A stretch of 57,674 bases of DNA from the IMG/VR virus record IMGVR_UViG_3300020733_000019, positions 1 through 57,674 of that record, one strand, 5' to 3'. Positions 41,508-51,179 of this stretch are shown piece by piece. The position numbers and the translations under genes are program-made. The notes beneath the pieces are model-generated. The model made no database searches. It saw only the letters and a program-made list of their open reading frames with translations, and was not told where the DNA came from. This DNA is from a virus. How positions within the stretch are numbered: position 1 is the stretch's first letter; every line of letters begins with the position of its first letter.

Positions 41508-44500
41508 TTAACTGTTTCTGCGGAACGAATTTCTTGCAAAAAAGCTCAAAGCTGCCATATTTCCGTCTACGCCTATATTAACTAATCCCGCATTTAATAC
41601 TTGTCCAAAATAAATTTTTGATGTCATTTTTATATTTGAACCAGTAGTTCCGTTTGGAATAGTTGATTTTATAAAATTAGGCCCGCCAACAACTACAGTA
41701 CCCGCTGTTAATTGTCCTGTAAATGTGTTTGCACCACCTTGACTTAATCGACTTGTTAGATAAGTTCTAATTGCTTTTTGTGTCGGTACAACACTATCGC
41801 TATTAGCTGAGAATGTGCTATCAGTACTGAATTGTTGAATAACAACACTTGATCCACCAATACTAATACCGCCTAAACTTAAAGTTGTTAGGCCTGTTAA
41901 ACCAAATTGGCTAGCACTTAAGGTTACAATACCGGTCGCTTGCTGAACTCCAAATAGACTACCGACTTTAAAGTTACCATCTTGGTCGGTTGATGTATAG
42001 AACACACGACCATAGTTGGCTTCAATAGTTTGATTATTAGGATATGCAAGCGCATTGCTAGTTGCAGGATATTGAGAATTTATTAAATCTCCAGAACCAA
42101 TATATAAGAAATCGTGATTTGTTAATCTTGCCTGACTATATTTTGTACGAATACTTACTACAGTTCCATTAGCAGTTGCATTTGCATTTGTAATAGCTGG
42201 ACTAACTGATACGTTAGCTTCTAAGTTAGGAGCTGTAGTTCCGTACACTGCATAAGCACTTGTAACTTTATAAATTTGACTTACTCCGGTAATTGTTAAG
42301 TTATCTCCCGGGCTAGGCAAGCGTGTTAAGTTATTGAGAATAACAGTTAGTCCTGTTTGATATTGATCAGCATATCCTGATCCAGTTACTAACACAACAG
42401 TTGAATTACTATTATATCCGTTACCTTTATTATAAAATGAAGGACTACTTAAAACACCGTTACTAATTCTAGCAGTTACTTGAACGTTTGTTGTAACATT
42501 TGGATCTGTAACTATTACTGAAGGGGATGCAAATGATGTGCTACCACTAGACATTATATATCCACCTCCTGGTTCCCATTCACTAACACTAGTAATAATC
42601 CCAGAACTAACAGATGCTCGTCCTTTAGTTCTGCAACCTGCGTTAACAATACTTCCTGCGTTTTGTGAAGAAAGCGTTGCAATAACTCCATAATTTGTAG
42701 TTGTAAAACCAAATGCTGTTGCTCCGCTGTATGATTGAGATGCAACTGTTTGTTGATTCCATTGCAAACAATCCTCGCTAGTATATGCAGTAGTACTAGT
42801 TCCACTAAGTGCTGTAAATACTCCCTGTCCATATGTAACTGCGGTTGCTACAACTGCAATATTACTACTGTACCATGTGCTACCATTTTGTGTATATATC
42901 GGTGTAATAGAAGTACTCGATACTACAACAAATGTTTGTTGTCCATACGCAATACTCGTCCATGTCGAACTTGCTGGTAATGTACTTGCATACCATGTTT
43001 GTCCATTAAAGCTATAAGCGGCTGCGGTGCTTCCGCTAGAAATAGCAACAAATAATCCGTTACCGTATGCTATTCCAGACCATGCACTAGAAGTTGGTAA
43101 TCCTGTTCTAATACCAGTCACAGAACCTAATATGCTAACAGTATAAGTTCCTGTTAATGCAAATTGTACTTGCGAAGTAGTACAAGCAGTAACCGTAAAT
43201 GTTGTGTTGATAGTATTAACTGTTCCACTTGTTTGTAATGGACTAAATCCAGTTAGGGTAACTGTTCCGCCAATTGTAAATGGTGCTATAGATTGTGTTG
43301 CATAAGTTAAAGTCGCTGTGCCTCCACTAACTGTAAATCCTGTAGCGGTTAAAGTACTCGATGTTTGGCATGCAGTCCATGTTGTACCATAATTTGTACT
43401 ATATACACCGGTACTTGTACCAGATGCAAATGTTACAAAAGTTCCATTTCCATAAGCAATATTAGACCATGTTGTACTTGATGGTAGAGTACTAGTTCTC
43501 CATCCTTGGCCATTAGATTTACTTACTGCCGCAGTAGCTGATCCAGAAGCTACTGCAACCCAATAACCATTACCATAGGCAATGCTACTCCAGGACTGTG
43601 CAGACGGTAAAGTAATACTAGACCATGTTTGCCCATCGGATGACCCTGCGGCTGTTTGTCCTGTATTTGGCAAGGCAATCCAGTACTTTTGTCCATAGGC
43701 CATTGTAGTCCAAGATGCACCGGCAGATAATGAAACACCACTAGTATAAGTTGTTTGTCCAAATGTAGGTGTACTATATGTTAATCGAGGTTCTATGTAG
43801 TATACACTAGAATTATCTAGAACAGCCTGAATAGGAGTTCCTGGATTAATATGATCCCACCCGACCGAGGCTATGTTCATCGATCCAGTTTTTGTTACTA
43901 GTGATATTGGAGTAGCTGTAGTTGAACTACCAGATACTGTACCTTGTGCTAATGATACTGCAAAAGTTGTTCCAGTAGTTGACGGTATTGATTGGACATA
44001 ATAAGTTTGCCCAATGGTTACGGCCGATCCTCCGAACAAACTAGTAGAGAATGTTGCAGTCATACTTCCTGATGGGCTCAGAGTTAATGTTTTAACAGCA
44101 TTGGTACTTGCACCGCTCATAGTGCCAGTTGAGCCAGCAAGAGTAAATGATGCTGGGCAAGTTCTAGCTGTCATAATACCGCTGCCGCCTGCCATCGTAA
44201 TTGCCGCTCCGCCTGGTGTTTGACTTATCGTAAATGATGTTAAGTTGTTAATCGCTTGAATATAATAAACAGTTCCAGATATGATATTAGTTTCCCAACT
44301 TGTTCCAACAAAATTTACTGGTTGATTAGATACAAATCCGGTTGTAGAAGCCACTGTAAGTAAGTTTGTACCATTAGCAGTAGCAGTCATACTAGTTGTA
44401 ATTAATGAGCCGGCTACTGTAAATTGTGTTGAATTAATAATACTAGAAATATAGTATTTTGTGCTATCAACAATATTATCAAATACATTTGTAAACACAA

Positions 44501-47500
44501 TCGGATTCAATGGTACTAAAGCAGAAGTCCCTCCAACTGATGAAACTGTTAGTGCGTTAGTACCAACTGTTGTTGTAGATACTGTTATTGAAACTAGTGT
44601 TGTAGATATTGTAAAATTATTAATATCAATAATATCACTAATATAATACACAGTACTGTCTGTAACTCCGCCTAGTGCTGTTCCAGTGAACTGGACTGGA
44701 TAGTTAACAACCATGTTAGTAGTACTAGCTTGCAAATAGTTTGTATTAGCAATATAGTTCATGATCATAGTTCCAGTACCACTGTTTAACGCATAAGTTG
44801 TTCCAGCAAAGTTGGCACTGATTTGGACTGTAGTTGGGCCTAAAATTGCAGAAACATAATATGTATAACCTGTAACTACGTTACTAAAAATTGAATAGCC
44901 AATAGGTGCAGTAAATGTAACGCCCATGTTAACAGTTAAACCAACAGTGCTTGACACAGTAAAATAATTACTAGTTCCGCCAGTAGCTTGAGTTACTGTT
45001 GTTTGTGCTAAATTAGTAGAAATGACAGTTGTTGTAAAATATGTTGGAATAAACTGCACTGGCTGATTTAAATATAGTGTGCTAACATTAAGATTATTTT
45101 GTAATGTAAACAGTCCGGTCCCAGAATTTGTACTAATTATCTGTAGACTACTGAACGATTCTTTTAGTACCCATGCATATTTTGGAGTAGAGCCAGTTGT
45201 TCGACTATCAAAATAACTTATGTATCCATATTGTCCCGCGCCTGTACCGCTGTTAATAAACACACGCATACCGGTATAATTAGCATTTGTATTAGTGTCA
45301 GATAATGATAATTGCACAAATTGATTAGTTCCAGCTTGTGCGTTATTGCTAGCTGTTAAATATCCTGCACCACCAGTAATACCATTAGTGTCGGTTGTTA
45401 CGTATGTTTGGAATATGCTGGCACTTCGTAATTCATCTGCAATAGTAACAACACCAGTACCTGAACCGGTTATATTAAGATTAGCATAAGCTGTATATTT
45501 TGAAGTTGATACTACTTCAAGGTAGAAATTAGGTTTGTATGCACTGTTTGATAATTCAAGTTGACTACCGTAAACATATGAATACTGTCCTGCTGTTCCG
45601 TTATAACCTCTAGGATATAGTCTAAATTGTAAATTTGTATTTAGGCCAGTAGTGTCATTAATAGTCATCCATAATCTATACCATCCAAGAGTAGGACCGC
45701 TTGTAGAAATTGCTTGACTAATAGCTCCGTATTGATTTGGTAAAAATCCCCCTCCTGAACTTCCTGGCGTAACTGTTCCAGTAGCAAAGTTATAATTGAG
45801 AGTACTAGTTACAGTACTACTTCCAGAAAATATACCATATAAATCTATACTAGTAGCAGTACCTTTTTTAATATAAATGCTCAAAGTATAATTTAGAGCA
45901 CTGTTAATTGGAACAGTTCCCGAACTTGTTACTGTTAAAATTGAAGCGAGAGATCCGGTTGATGCAACTGTGATAACACAGTCATTAACGCTATTAACTC
46001 CGCCTAGTTGGCCACCAGCAACAAATAATTGATTACCACTAACATAACCGGTTCCGCCACTAGTTGGAACAACAATGTAACTTGTACTAGTAACTGTGAT
46101 TGTGAATAATGCACTAGTTCCAGATCCACTAACATTAACCGCACTCACGTTTGTATATGTAGTACCGGCGGATGGTATTGCTACATTCTGATAAACATAA
46201 CTACCATCTGGCCCTGCTGTTAATCCTTGTAAACTCCAAGCTTCACCGTTTCCAGTTGGTGCTATCGTATTTTTTGCAAATACAACATTACCATCCGAAC
46301 TCCAATTTCCGCCAAGGAAGTTGTTACTATAGTTTAACATATTTGTAGTTGGAGTATAGTAAGCAGATCCTGCATTAGCATAATTTAATCTTAATAATTG
46401 TGCCGAACTACCGTAAGCACTTTGTACTGTTGCTTGTATTTGAGTAGATTGATTAAAAACACTACCGGTAGCAGGAGTTTCTGTAACATCATAACCTGTT
46501 GCAATAACACCGTATACACCATATGATGAGTTACCGTTGGTAGCACGAATACGCCCACCAGCTTCTGCCATATATCCAGAATATCCATAGTATGAGAACA
46601 CTGATACCGCCTCAGTTAGTGCTCCAGGTCCTGTACACCATATACCAATACCATCGTTAACAATGTGAGTAAAATCATTACACACAATAGATTTATTTCC
46701 GCCGTTATGTAATGTACCGTCAATCTTAAGAGCTGTACAACCGTTACCAAATGCTGTAACGTTTTGTACATAAGGACTACGTCTATAGATCCAGGCGGTC
46801 GTATCATTAGGTCCTAAGCCTGGATCTAAACATGCATAACTTCCGCCAGTTGGGCGTTGTAAGAGATATGTATCTACAGCACCAAGCGTTCCTAATAGTC
46901 CAACTAATGTCATATTGCGCAGTCCAGTACCGTTACGCAGACGGAACATATCTTTTAATGCATCGCCAGCATACATTGACATGTTACCATTTGTATATGT
47001 TAAAAGTTGAATAATTGTAGATCCAGTATTGGCAATTCCGGTTATACCGCCAGATGCTGATGTTGTAAGTACAGTAATATTAACATCGTTAACTGATAAA
47101 TTAACAGTACCTGTTCCAGATAATGCTACTCCGTTGTAAGTAAATGATGTACCTACAGTATTTGCACTTGCGCCGCTTGTAATAAAATTTGTATTGCCAA
47201 CTGTAACAATAGTATAAACTAAACCATTAGTTAATGCAGTTGCAGAGGTAGTTGGTGCACCAACAGTAGCGCCAACTATTCTTAGAGTATCACCGCTTGA
47301 ATAGCTACTACCACTGTAACTATTTAAAACTGTATATTTTCCATTGCTTGCGGCACTTACTGTAAATGTTGCACCAGTTCCGGCACTTGAGACGTTAGTA
47401 GCTGTTAGATAAGTGTATGTACCAGTAGTACCGGTTATACCAAACTGATTAGTTGATGTATTAATAGTTGAGCCAACTGCATAATATTTTTGCCCGGTAT

Positions 47501-49970
47501 TAACTCCACCAAATCCAGTATAAGTTGTACCTATCGCACTTAGAATATTTGGAGCGGCAAACATAACAGGCATTTGATCAGTTAGTTGACTAATATTGTT
47601 AGCTGTAAATGTATTTGTCACTGCATTACTAGAAGTTACAGTAGTGGTTATACTAACCGCAGGCTCTACAATAACTCCTCTTAATTCGTCACCAAAAATT
47701 GCTGTATTTGCTGGCACTGTAATTGGCAATGGTTCTGCATACGTGCCTGTTTTAACAAAGATAGTAATAGTTACACCGGTATTAGGTGCCGGTAATGCTT
47801 GTGTGCTTTGAGTTGATAATGCTGTAGTAATATATCCAACTAGTGTTGAAATAATACCTGTACTAGTAACACTTAGTTCGGCTGCCGTTAAGCCAGTTGT
47901 TTGATAAATGACCGGACTAATATTATTAAGAATTTGATAACTAGCTACCGGGCTTGGGGTTTGCTGACTTATTGCGGCATTTATTAAACTAAGCAATTGA
48001 TTCAACATTGGAAGATAGTAAGGTACATCGGCTGCTACTGCACTATTATAAAATATAGTACTTTGATTAAATGCAAAGAAGCTTAATGCGGCTGCAATGG
48101 TCTGGCTATTACCTCCACGACCGAGATCATATGCTATCGCATCAATAATATAGCCGGCATCTCTTGAGGCTTTGATTGGATCTAATGTATAACCTGAATA
48201 CAAATAATTGTATGATCCGTTAGAATTATTAATCTGATAATTTGTCCATTGGATCATTTCAGCTAGGATCCAAGATTTATTAGCAACAAGCAAAGCTACG
48301 CTATATGGATTTTGTGTGCCATTAGATACATAGTTACATGCATAGGCAATTGATTTAAATGGTCTGTCCCAAGTACTACCATATCCTGCGGCGTTTTGTC
48401 CTGTAGATGAACATACATAGAAAACATTTGTAACTGTATTAATATTAGTCCATGTGGGAGTATTATTAGTGTCTCTTAGTACATAAGAAGTTGATCCAAT
48501 CGGTAATGCTGTATATCCTAAAGTAGAACTAGAATAATATTCTAAATCACCTAACGTATTCATCGCATTTTTTCTAGCATGGGTAACATATATTACCCAA
48601 TAAGTATTGCTGGTATCTACATCAGGTCTATTATTAAGAATACTGTTTCCGCCTGAGTATTGTGCTGTGTGATTTTGTATACAAACATACGTTGTATTTT
48701 GCCATACTGCAATGTCGCCGATTGTGTAATTAGTTCCAATAATCCATGTTTTAGTCCATGCAGTACCTGGGATTAATAAATTCCAATAGGCATAATTTAT
48801 ACCAACAAAATTTAAATTTTGTCCGTCGACTAGAGTTGCTGTACTATCAGGAGATGCACTTAATATTACAGTTGTTCCAGATGCGCTGACAACTGTTTGT
48901 CCTTGCGAAAATCCTGTGCCGATAACATACATTCCAGGAGTTATTCCAGAAATTGATCCAACTTTTAAAGTCGTTCCTGAACTTCCAGATGCTGTATAAG
49001 TAGTTGTTACACTAAAAGCCGCTGGATCTTGATTAATGTTATTAGCAGATACTGAATATAATCTACCATGTCTATGAACAATATCTCCAACTACGTAATT
49101 TGCATTTTTATCCCATTCTCCTAAAAAGGCAAATCCTTGTGTAAACAGTGTCCAGAAGCTTGGAGATGAGCTAGGTATATTACCACTGTTGTTAGTAGTT
49201 TTGCTAATGTAGGTATATCCGCCATACTCTATCGTATCACCTACTTGATAGGTTGTACCGTTACTCCATGGATTAGAAGGTGCATATTCTTGTCCAGGCA
49301 ACCATAGTGACCAATTAGCAGGAGTGAATGAGCTGTCACTATTATATGTTGTACATTGATAAATGTTAGGACCTTGTTTTACAAGATCATTAACTTTATA
49401 TCTTGTATTACTAGTCCAATTACCAGTATATGTTACACTACTATAGAATACTTTCCACGAACTTTGATTAGCTTCAAGCCCTAGTGCTGTTGTCGCGGCG
49501 CTAGTATGATTTGCTGTACATTGATATATAATGCCACCATATTTAACAACATCACCTATGCCGTAAACTGTATTAATAGTCCAACTAATATGCCAATTGG
49601 CGAATTGTGTGTATAATGCCCAATAGCTAGTTTGACTTGCAAATGCAGTAGAAGTATGTTGAGTAGTACAGTAATATATTTGTCCGCCAAATATGGCAAT
49701 GTTACCTAAATTATAAAATGTTCCGTTAGTCCATGCGCCTGTAAATGTTTTGCCGTCAATGATTAAATTCCAATAAGGAGTACTTGCACCCGAAGGTGTT
49801 ATATGATTTAAATCGTTGTAAAAATTTGAAGCATCGCTAGTGTTAGCAATTAAACAAACATAAGTTTTACCTTGGTAACTTACAATCGCGTCTTTGATAT
49901 AGGTAGTATTAGGTGTCCACGGACCTAACCACGTAAAGCGTAATCTACCAATTTTAAATTCTGCTGCCAT
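41508..49970 (-). CDS. giant tail-fibre / adhesin protein (2,820 aa)
   Basis: This is a paralogue of the 4,353-aa protein with the same order of parts. MAAEFKIGRLRFTWLGPW leads into seven W-rich units (e.g. TRYKVNDLVKQGPNIYQC). Then come LGDLEYYSSSTLGYTALPIG, one YIIDAIAYDLGRGGN helical unit, the beta-helix start VKTGTYAEPLPITVPANTAI, GGRIRATNGNSSYGVYGVIA near 46,550, and a lectin-like jelly roll (NYSNNFLGGNWSSDGN ... YTLSIYIKKGTATSIDLYG ... LGWYRLW) at ~45,500-46,350. Inserted modules, Asp-box repeats at ~42,740-43,720 (SSDGQTWSSITLPS, WSNIAYGNGTFV) and the conserved C-terminus (RLTNHDFLYIGSG, VFYTSTDQDGNFKVGSLFGV) follow. The jelly roll is absent from the larger paralogue. It has probable surface binding, possibly a glycan target. 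Confidence 0.88.
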   Translation of the reverse strand: MAAEFKIGRLRFTWLGPWTPNTTYIKDAIVSYQGKTYVCLIANTSDASNFYNDLNHITPSGASTPYWNLIIDGKTFTGAWTNGTFYNLGNIAIFGGQIYYCTTQHTSTAFASQTSYWALYTQFANWHISWTINTVYGIGDVVKYGGIIYQCTANHTSAATTALGLEANQSSWKVFYSSVTYTGNWTSNTRYKVNDLVKQGPNIYQCTTYNSDSSFTPANWSLWLPGQEYAPSNPWSNGTTYQVGDTIEYGGYTYISKTTNNSGNIPSSSPSFWTLFTQGFAFLGEWDKNANYVVGDIVHRHGRLYSVSANNINQDPAAFSVTTTYTASGSSGTTLKVGSISGITPGMYVIGTGFSQGQTVVSASGTTVILSASPDSTATLVDGQNLNFVGINYAYWNLLIPGTAWTKTWIIGTNYTIGDIAVWQNTTYVCIQNHTAQYSGGNSILNNRPDVDTSNTYWVIYVTHARKNAMNTLGDLEYYSSSTLGYTALPIGSTSYVLRDTNNTPTWTNINTVTNVFYVCSSTGQNAAGYGSTWDRPFKSIAYACNYVSNGTQNPYSVALLVANKSWILAEMIQWTNYQINNSNGSYNYLYSGYTLDPIKASRDAGYIIDAIAYDLGRGGNSQTIAAALSFFAFNQSTIFYNSAVAADVPYYLPMLNQLLSLINAAISQQTPSPVASYQILNNISPVIYQTTGLTAAELSVTSTGIISTLVGYITTALSTQSTQALPAPNTGVTITIFVKTGTYAEPLPITVPANTAIFGDELRGVIVEPAVSITTTVTSSNAVTNTFTANNISQLTDQMPVMFAAPNILSAIGTTYTGFGGVNTGQKYYAVGSTINTSTNQFGITGTTGTYTYLTATNVSSAGTGATFTVSAASNGKYTVLNSYSGSSYSSGDTLRIVGATVGAPTTSATALTNGLVYTIVTVGNTNFITSGASANTVGTSFTYNGVALSGTGTVNLSVNDVNITVLTTSASGGITGIANTGSTIIQLLTYTNGNMSMYAGDALKDMFRLRNGTGLRNMTLVGLLGTLGAVDTYLLQRPTGGSYACLDPGLGPNDTTAWIYRRSPYVQNVTAFGNGCTALKIDGTLHNGGNKSIVCNDFTHIVNDGIGIWCTGPGALTEAVSVFSYYGYSGYMAEAGGRIRATNGNSSYGVYGVIATGYDVTETPATGSVFNQSTQIQATVQSAYGSSAQLLRLNYANAGSAYYTPTTNMLNYSNNFLGGNWSSDGNVVFAKNTIAPTGNGEAWSLQGLTAGPDGSYVYQNVAIPSAGTTYTNVSAVNVSGSGTSALFTITVTSTSYIVVPTSGGTGYVSGNQLFVAGGQLGGVNSVNDCVITVASTGSLASILTVTSSGTVPINSALNYTLSIYIKKGTATSIDLYGIFSGSSTVTSTLNYNFATGTVTPGSSGGGFLPNQYGAISQAISTSGPTLGWYRLWMTINDTTGLNTNLQFRLYPRGYNGTAGQYSYVYGSQLELSNSAYKPNFYLEVVSTSKYTAYANLNITGSGTGVVTIADELRSASIFQTYVTTDTNGITGGAGYLTASNNAQAGTNQFVQLSLSDTNTNANYTGMRVFINSGTGAGQYGYISYFDSRTTGSTPKYAWVLKESFSSLQIISTNSGTGLFTLQNNLNVSTLYLNQPVQFIPTYFTTTVISTNLAQTTVTQATGGTSNYFTVSSTVGLTVNMGVTFTAPIGYSIFSNVVTGYTYYVSAILGPTTVQISANFAGTTYALNSGTGTMIMNYIANTNYLQASTTNMVVNYPVQFTGTALGGVTDSTVYYISDIIDINNFTISTTLVSITVSTTTVGTNALTVSSVGGTSALVPLNPIVFTNVFDNIVDSTKYYISSIINSTQFTVAGSLITTSMTATANGTNLLTVASTTGFVSNQPVNFVGTSWETNIISGTVYYIQAINNLTSFTISQTPGGAAITMAGGSGIMTARTCPASFTLAGSTGTMSGASTNAVKTLTLSPSGSMTATFSTSLFGGSAVTIGQTYYVQSIPSTTGTTFAVSLAQGTVSGSSTTATPISLVTKTGSMNIASVGWDHINPGTPIQAVLDNSSVYYIEPRLTYSTPTFGQTTYTSGVSLSAGASWTTMAYGQKYWIALPNTGQTAAGSSDGQTWSSITLPSAQSWSSIAYGNGYWVAVASGSATAAVSKSNGQGWRTSTLPSSTTWSNIAYGNGTFVTFASGTSTGVYSTNYGTTWTACQTSSTLTATGFTVSGGTATLTYATQSIAPFTIGGTVTLTGFSPLQTSGTVNTINTTFTVTACTTSQVQFALTGTYTVSILGSVTGIRTGLPTSSAWSGIAYGNGLFVAISSGSTAAAYSFNGQTWYASTLPASSTWTSIAYGQQTFVVVSSTSITPIYTQNGSTWYSSNIAVVATAVTYGQGVFTALSGTSTTAYTSEDCLQWNQQTVASQSYSGATAFGFTTTNYGVIATLSSQNAGSIVNAGCRTKGRASVSSGIITSVSEWEPGGGYIMSSGSTSFASPSVIVTDPNVTTNVQVTARISNGVLSSPSFYNKGNGYNSNSTVVLVTGSGYADQYQTGLTVILNNLTRLPSPGDNLTITGVSQIYKVTSAYAVYGTTAPNLEANVSVSPAITNANATANGTVVSIRTKYSQARLTNHDFLYIGSGDLINSQYPATSNALAYPNNQTIEANYGRVFYTSTDQDGNFKVGSLFGVQQATGIVTLSASQFGLTGLTTLSLGGISIGGSSVVIQQFSTDSTFSANSDSVVPTQKAIRTYLTSRLSQGGANTFTGQLTAGTVVVGGPNFIKSTIPNGTTGSNIKMTSKIYFGQVLNAGLVNIGVDGNMAALSFFARNSFRRNS
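43112..43326 (-). repeat. module B, copy in the 2,820-aa gene
   Basis: TATLTYATQSIAPFTIGGTV then GFSPLQTSGTV, FTVTACTTSQVQFALTG and ILGSVTG. It interrupts the Asp-box repeat series between two WSxIAYGN units. Confidence 0.7.
45930..46160 (-). repeat. module D, uninterrupted copy in the 2,820-aa gene
   Basis: VSGSGTSALFTITVTSTSY, PTSGGTGYVSGNQLFVAGGQ and LGGVNSVNDCVITVAS. It splits a lectin-like jelly roll between VYQNVAIPSAG and NYTLSIYIKKG. Confidence 0.7.
47034..47403 (-). repeat. module D interrupted by a further module, 2,820-aa gene
   Basis: VSSAGTGATFTVSAASNGK and YSSGDTLRIVGATVGA form the front half of module D, and VNDVNITVLTTSASGGI the back half. Between them about 52 residues (47100-47255; LTNGLVYTIVTVGNTNFITS, SGASANTVGTSFTYNG) are foreign. 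Confidence 0.7.
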
Positions 49971-49985
49971 GTTATTCTTTTCCTA

Positions 49986-50366
49986 TTAAGTTGCTGACAC
50001 TGTCTGCAACGCAGTATATGTGTATGGTTGGTTAATTCTTACAACTAATTGTCCTTGATTATCGATATAATAATAACAATTTTTACTATCCCATCGATAT
50101 TGATCAAATACTAAATTTGGATATGGTCGAGTATGAGTAACTGCATTACGTCCATCAAAATAATCAACACCGTATTCAAAATTTTCAAAGTTATTAGCAC
50201 TTGAGCCAGCTACATTTACTTGTATAGATGCTGAGCTTGTTATTTGATCAACTTTATAAAAATAAAGTGTGCCATCATCTTGTCGTTGTAAGCCGTAGAA
50301 GTATCTAGGATTGCCTTCACCTAATAAATCATTTGAATTGTATTCGTTACCAACATAATATGTCAT
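49986..50366 (-). CDS. small fibre-cluster protein, function unknown
   Basis: The protein has 126 residues: MTYYVGNEYNSNDLLGEGNP, RYFYGLQRQDDGTLYFYKVD, FENFEYGVDYFDGRNAVTH, PYPNLVFDQYRWDSKNCYYY and QLVVRINQPYTY. It is Tyr/Asn/Asp-rich with no low-complexity tracts. I recall proteins with NFEYGxDYFDGR and QYRWDxKxxYYYID blocks as conserved parts of marine T4-like fibre clusters, without function. It sits between the 2,820-aa protein and the 266-aa protein and is probably co-assembled with them. It has an ATATCC-type weak ribosome site. Confidence 0.65.
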   Translation of the reverse strand: MTYYVGNEYNSNDLLGEGNPRYFYGLQRQDDGTLYFYKVDQITSSASIQVNVAGSSANNFENFEYGVDYFDGRNAVTHTRPYPNLVFDQYRWDSKNCYYYIDNQGQLVVRINQPYTYTALQTVSAT

Positions 50367-50375
50367 AATATATCC

Positions 50376-51176
50376 TTAGCTTATCTCAACATAACTTAGC
50401 ACAACATCCATTGTACTAGCTTGATTGGACCAAAGTAGTACACTTGTACTAGGGCCTAGAACTAATCTTTCACCGCCGTTAATAATTCTTGCACTTGTAT
50501 TTGGCGGTATTACAATATTTTGTATAAAATAAGCCGCAGTGTTAGCAATGGTATCTTGCAACTGAACACTTGCTACAATGATGCTACCGGTAGTGTTTGA
50601 TAAACTTAGACCAATTACTGTTGTAGTTGCACTTGAACTACTGATTAATACGCAAGGTGTAATAGTACCAGCAGTAGTCATAGTACCAGTACCTGTGCTA
50701 GCAAAAACTACTTGACTTGCAGTAGCACTAATAACATAAAATGTTCCATTATAAGTTGTTGGTACCATGCCAGATACACTAATATAACTACCTACTTGAT
50801 ATGGAGTAGCAATCTGAGTAGCAAATGTTAGTGTAGATGTGTTTAGTGTATAGGTTAATCCAGTTGGAGTGCCTGTTGTTGTTACAACACCGGTGCCGCC
50901 TTGAGTAGTTGATAATGTAAATGTTGTTGATCCGTTGGTTGCAATAATATAATAAGTTGTAGGATTGGTATAACCTGTAATAGTTACACCGCCCAATGTT
51001 CCACTAATTACTACAGATTGCCCTACAGCTAAATTACTATTGCTTGTGCATTGAAATTGTCCGCCAATGCCTGTGACAGTTACTCCACTAAGTGTAGTAC
51101 TAGTTCCGGATGCCGCAGTTGGAGTTATCTGTGTGCCCACTCCTGCTAATAATTTATTTTTAAATACGGTTGTCAT
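50376..51176 (-). CDS. small beta-sandwich virion protein interrupted by two inserted modules
   Basis: The protein has 266 residues. The two ends, MTTVFKNKLLAGVGTQITPT and residues ~170-266 (ATTTVIGLSLSNTTGSIIVA, FIQNIVIPPNTSARIINGGE, RLVLGPSTSVLLWSN, VVLSYVEIS), read together as one ~110-residue beta-sandwich protein of a kind frequent in marine T4-like fibre clusters. Residues ~27-172 between them are two foreign modules, A then B, that also occur in other fibre genes here. The interruption is in frame, and the host domain continues cleanly after it. It is likely a fibre-base or decoration protein enlarged by insertion. Confidence 0.72.
   Translation of the reverse strand: MTTVFKNKLLAGVGTQITPTAASGTSTTLSGVTVTGIGGQFQCTSNSNLAVGQSVVISGTLGGVTITGYTNPTTYYIIATNGSTTFTLSTTQGGTGVVTTTGTPTGLTYTLNTSTLTFATQIATPYQVGSYISVSGMVPTTYNGTFYVISATASQVVFASTGTGTMTTAGTITPCVLISSSSATTTVIGLSLSNTTGSIIVASVQLQDTIANTAAYFIQNIVIPPNTSARIINGGERLVLGPSTSVLLWSNQASTMDVVLSYVEIS
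50659..50842 (-). repeat. module B, copy in the 266-aa gene
   Basis: STLTFATQIATPYQVGSYIS then PTTYNGTFYVISAT and TGTMTTAGTI, directly after module A. Confidence 0.75.
50843..51095 (-). repeat. module A, copy in the 266-aa gene
   Basis: Same unit as at 40633-40885. It follows the N-terminal 30 residues of the host protein and is joined directly to module B. The order here is A then B, the reverse of that in the 4,353-aa and 585-aa genes. Confidence 0.8.
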
Positions 51177-51179
51177 TGA

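Noticed and set aside
28398-49970. CRISPR array or tandem DNA repeat in the repetitive fibre genes
   Set aside because: The repeats are degenerate, of different lengths, in frame and coding; there are no constant-length spacers.
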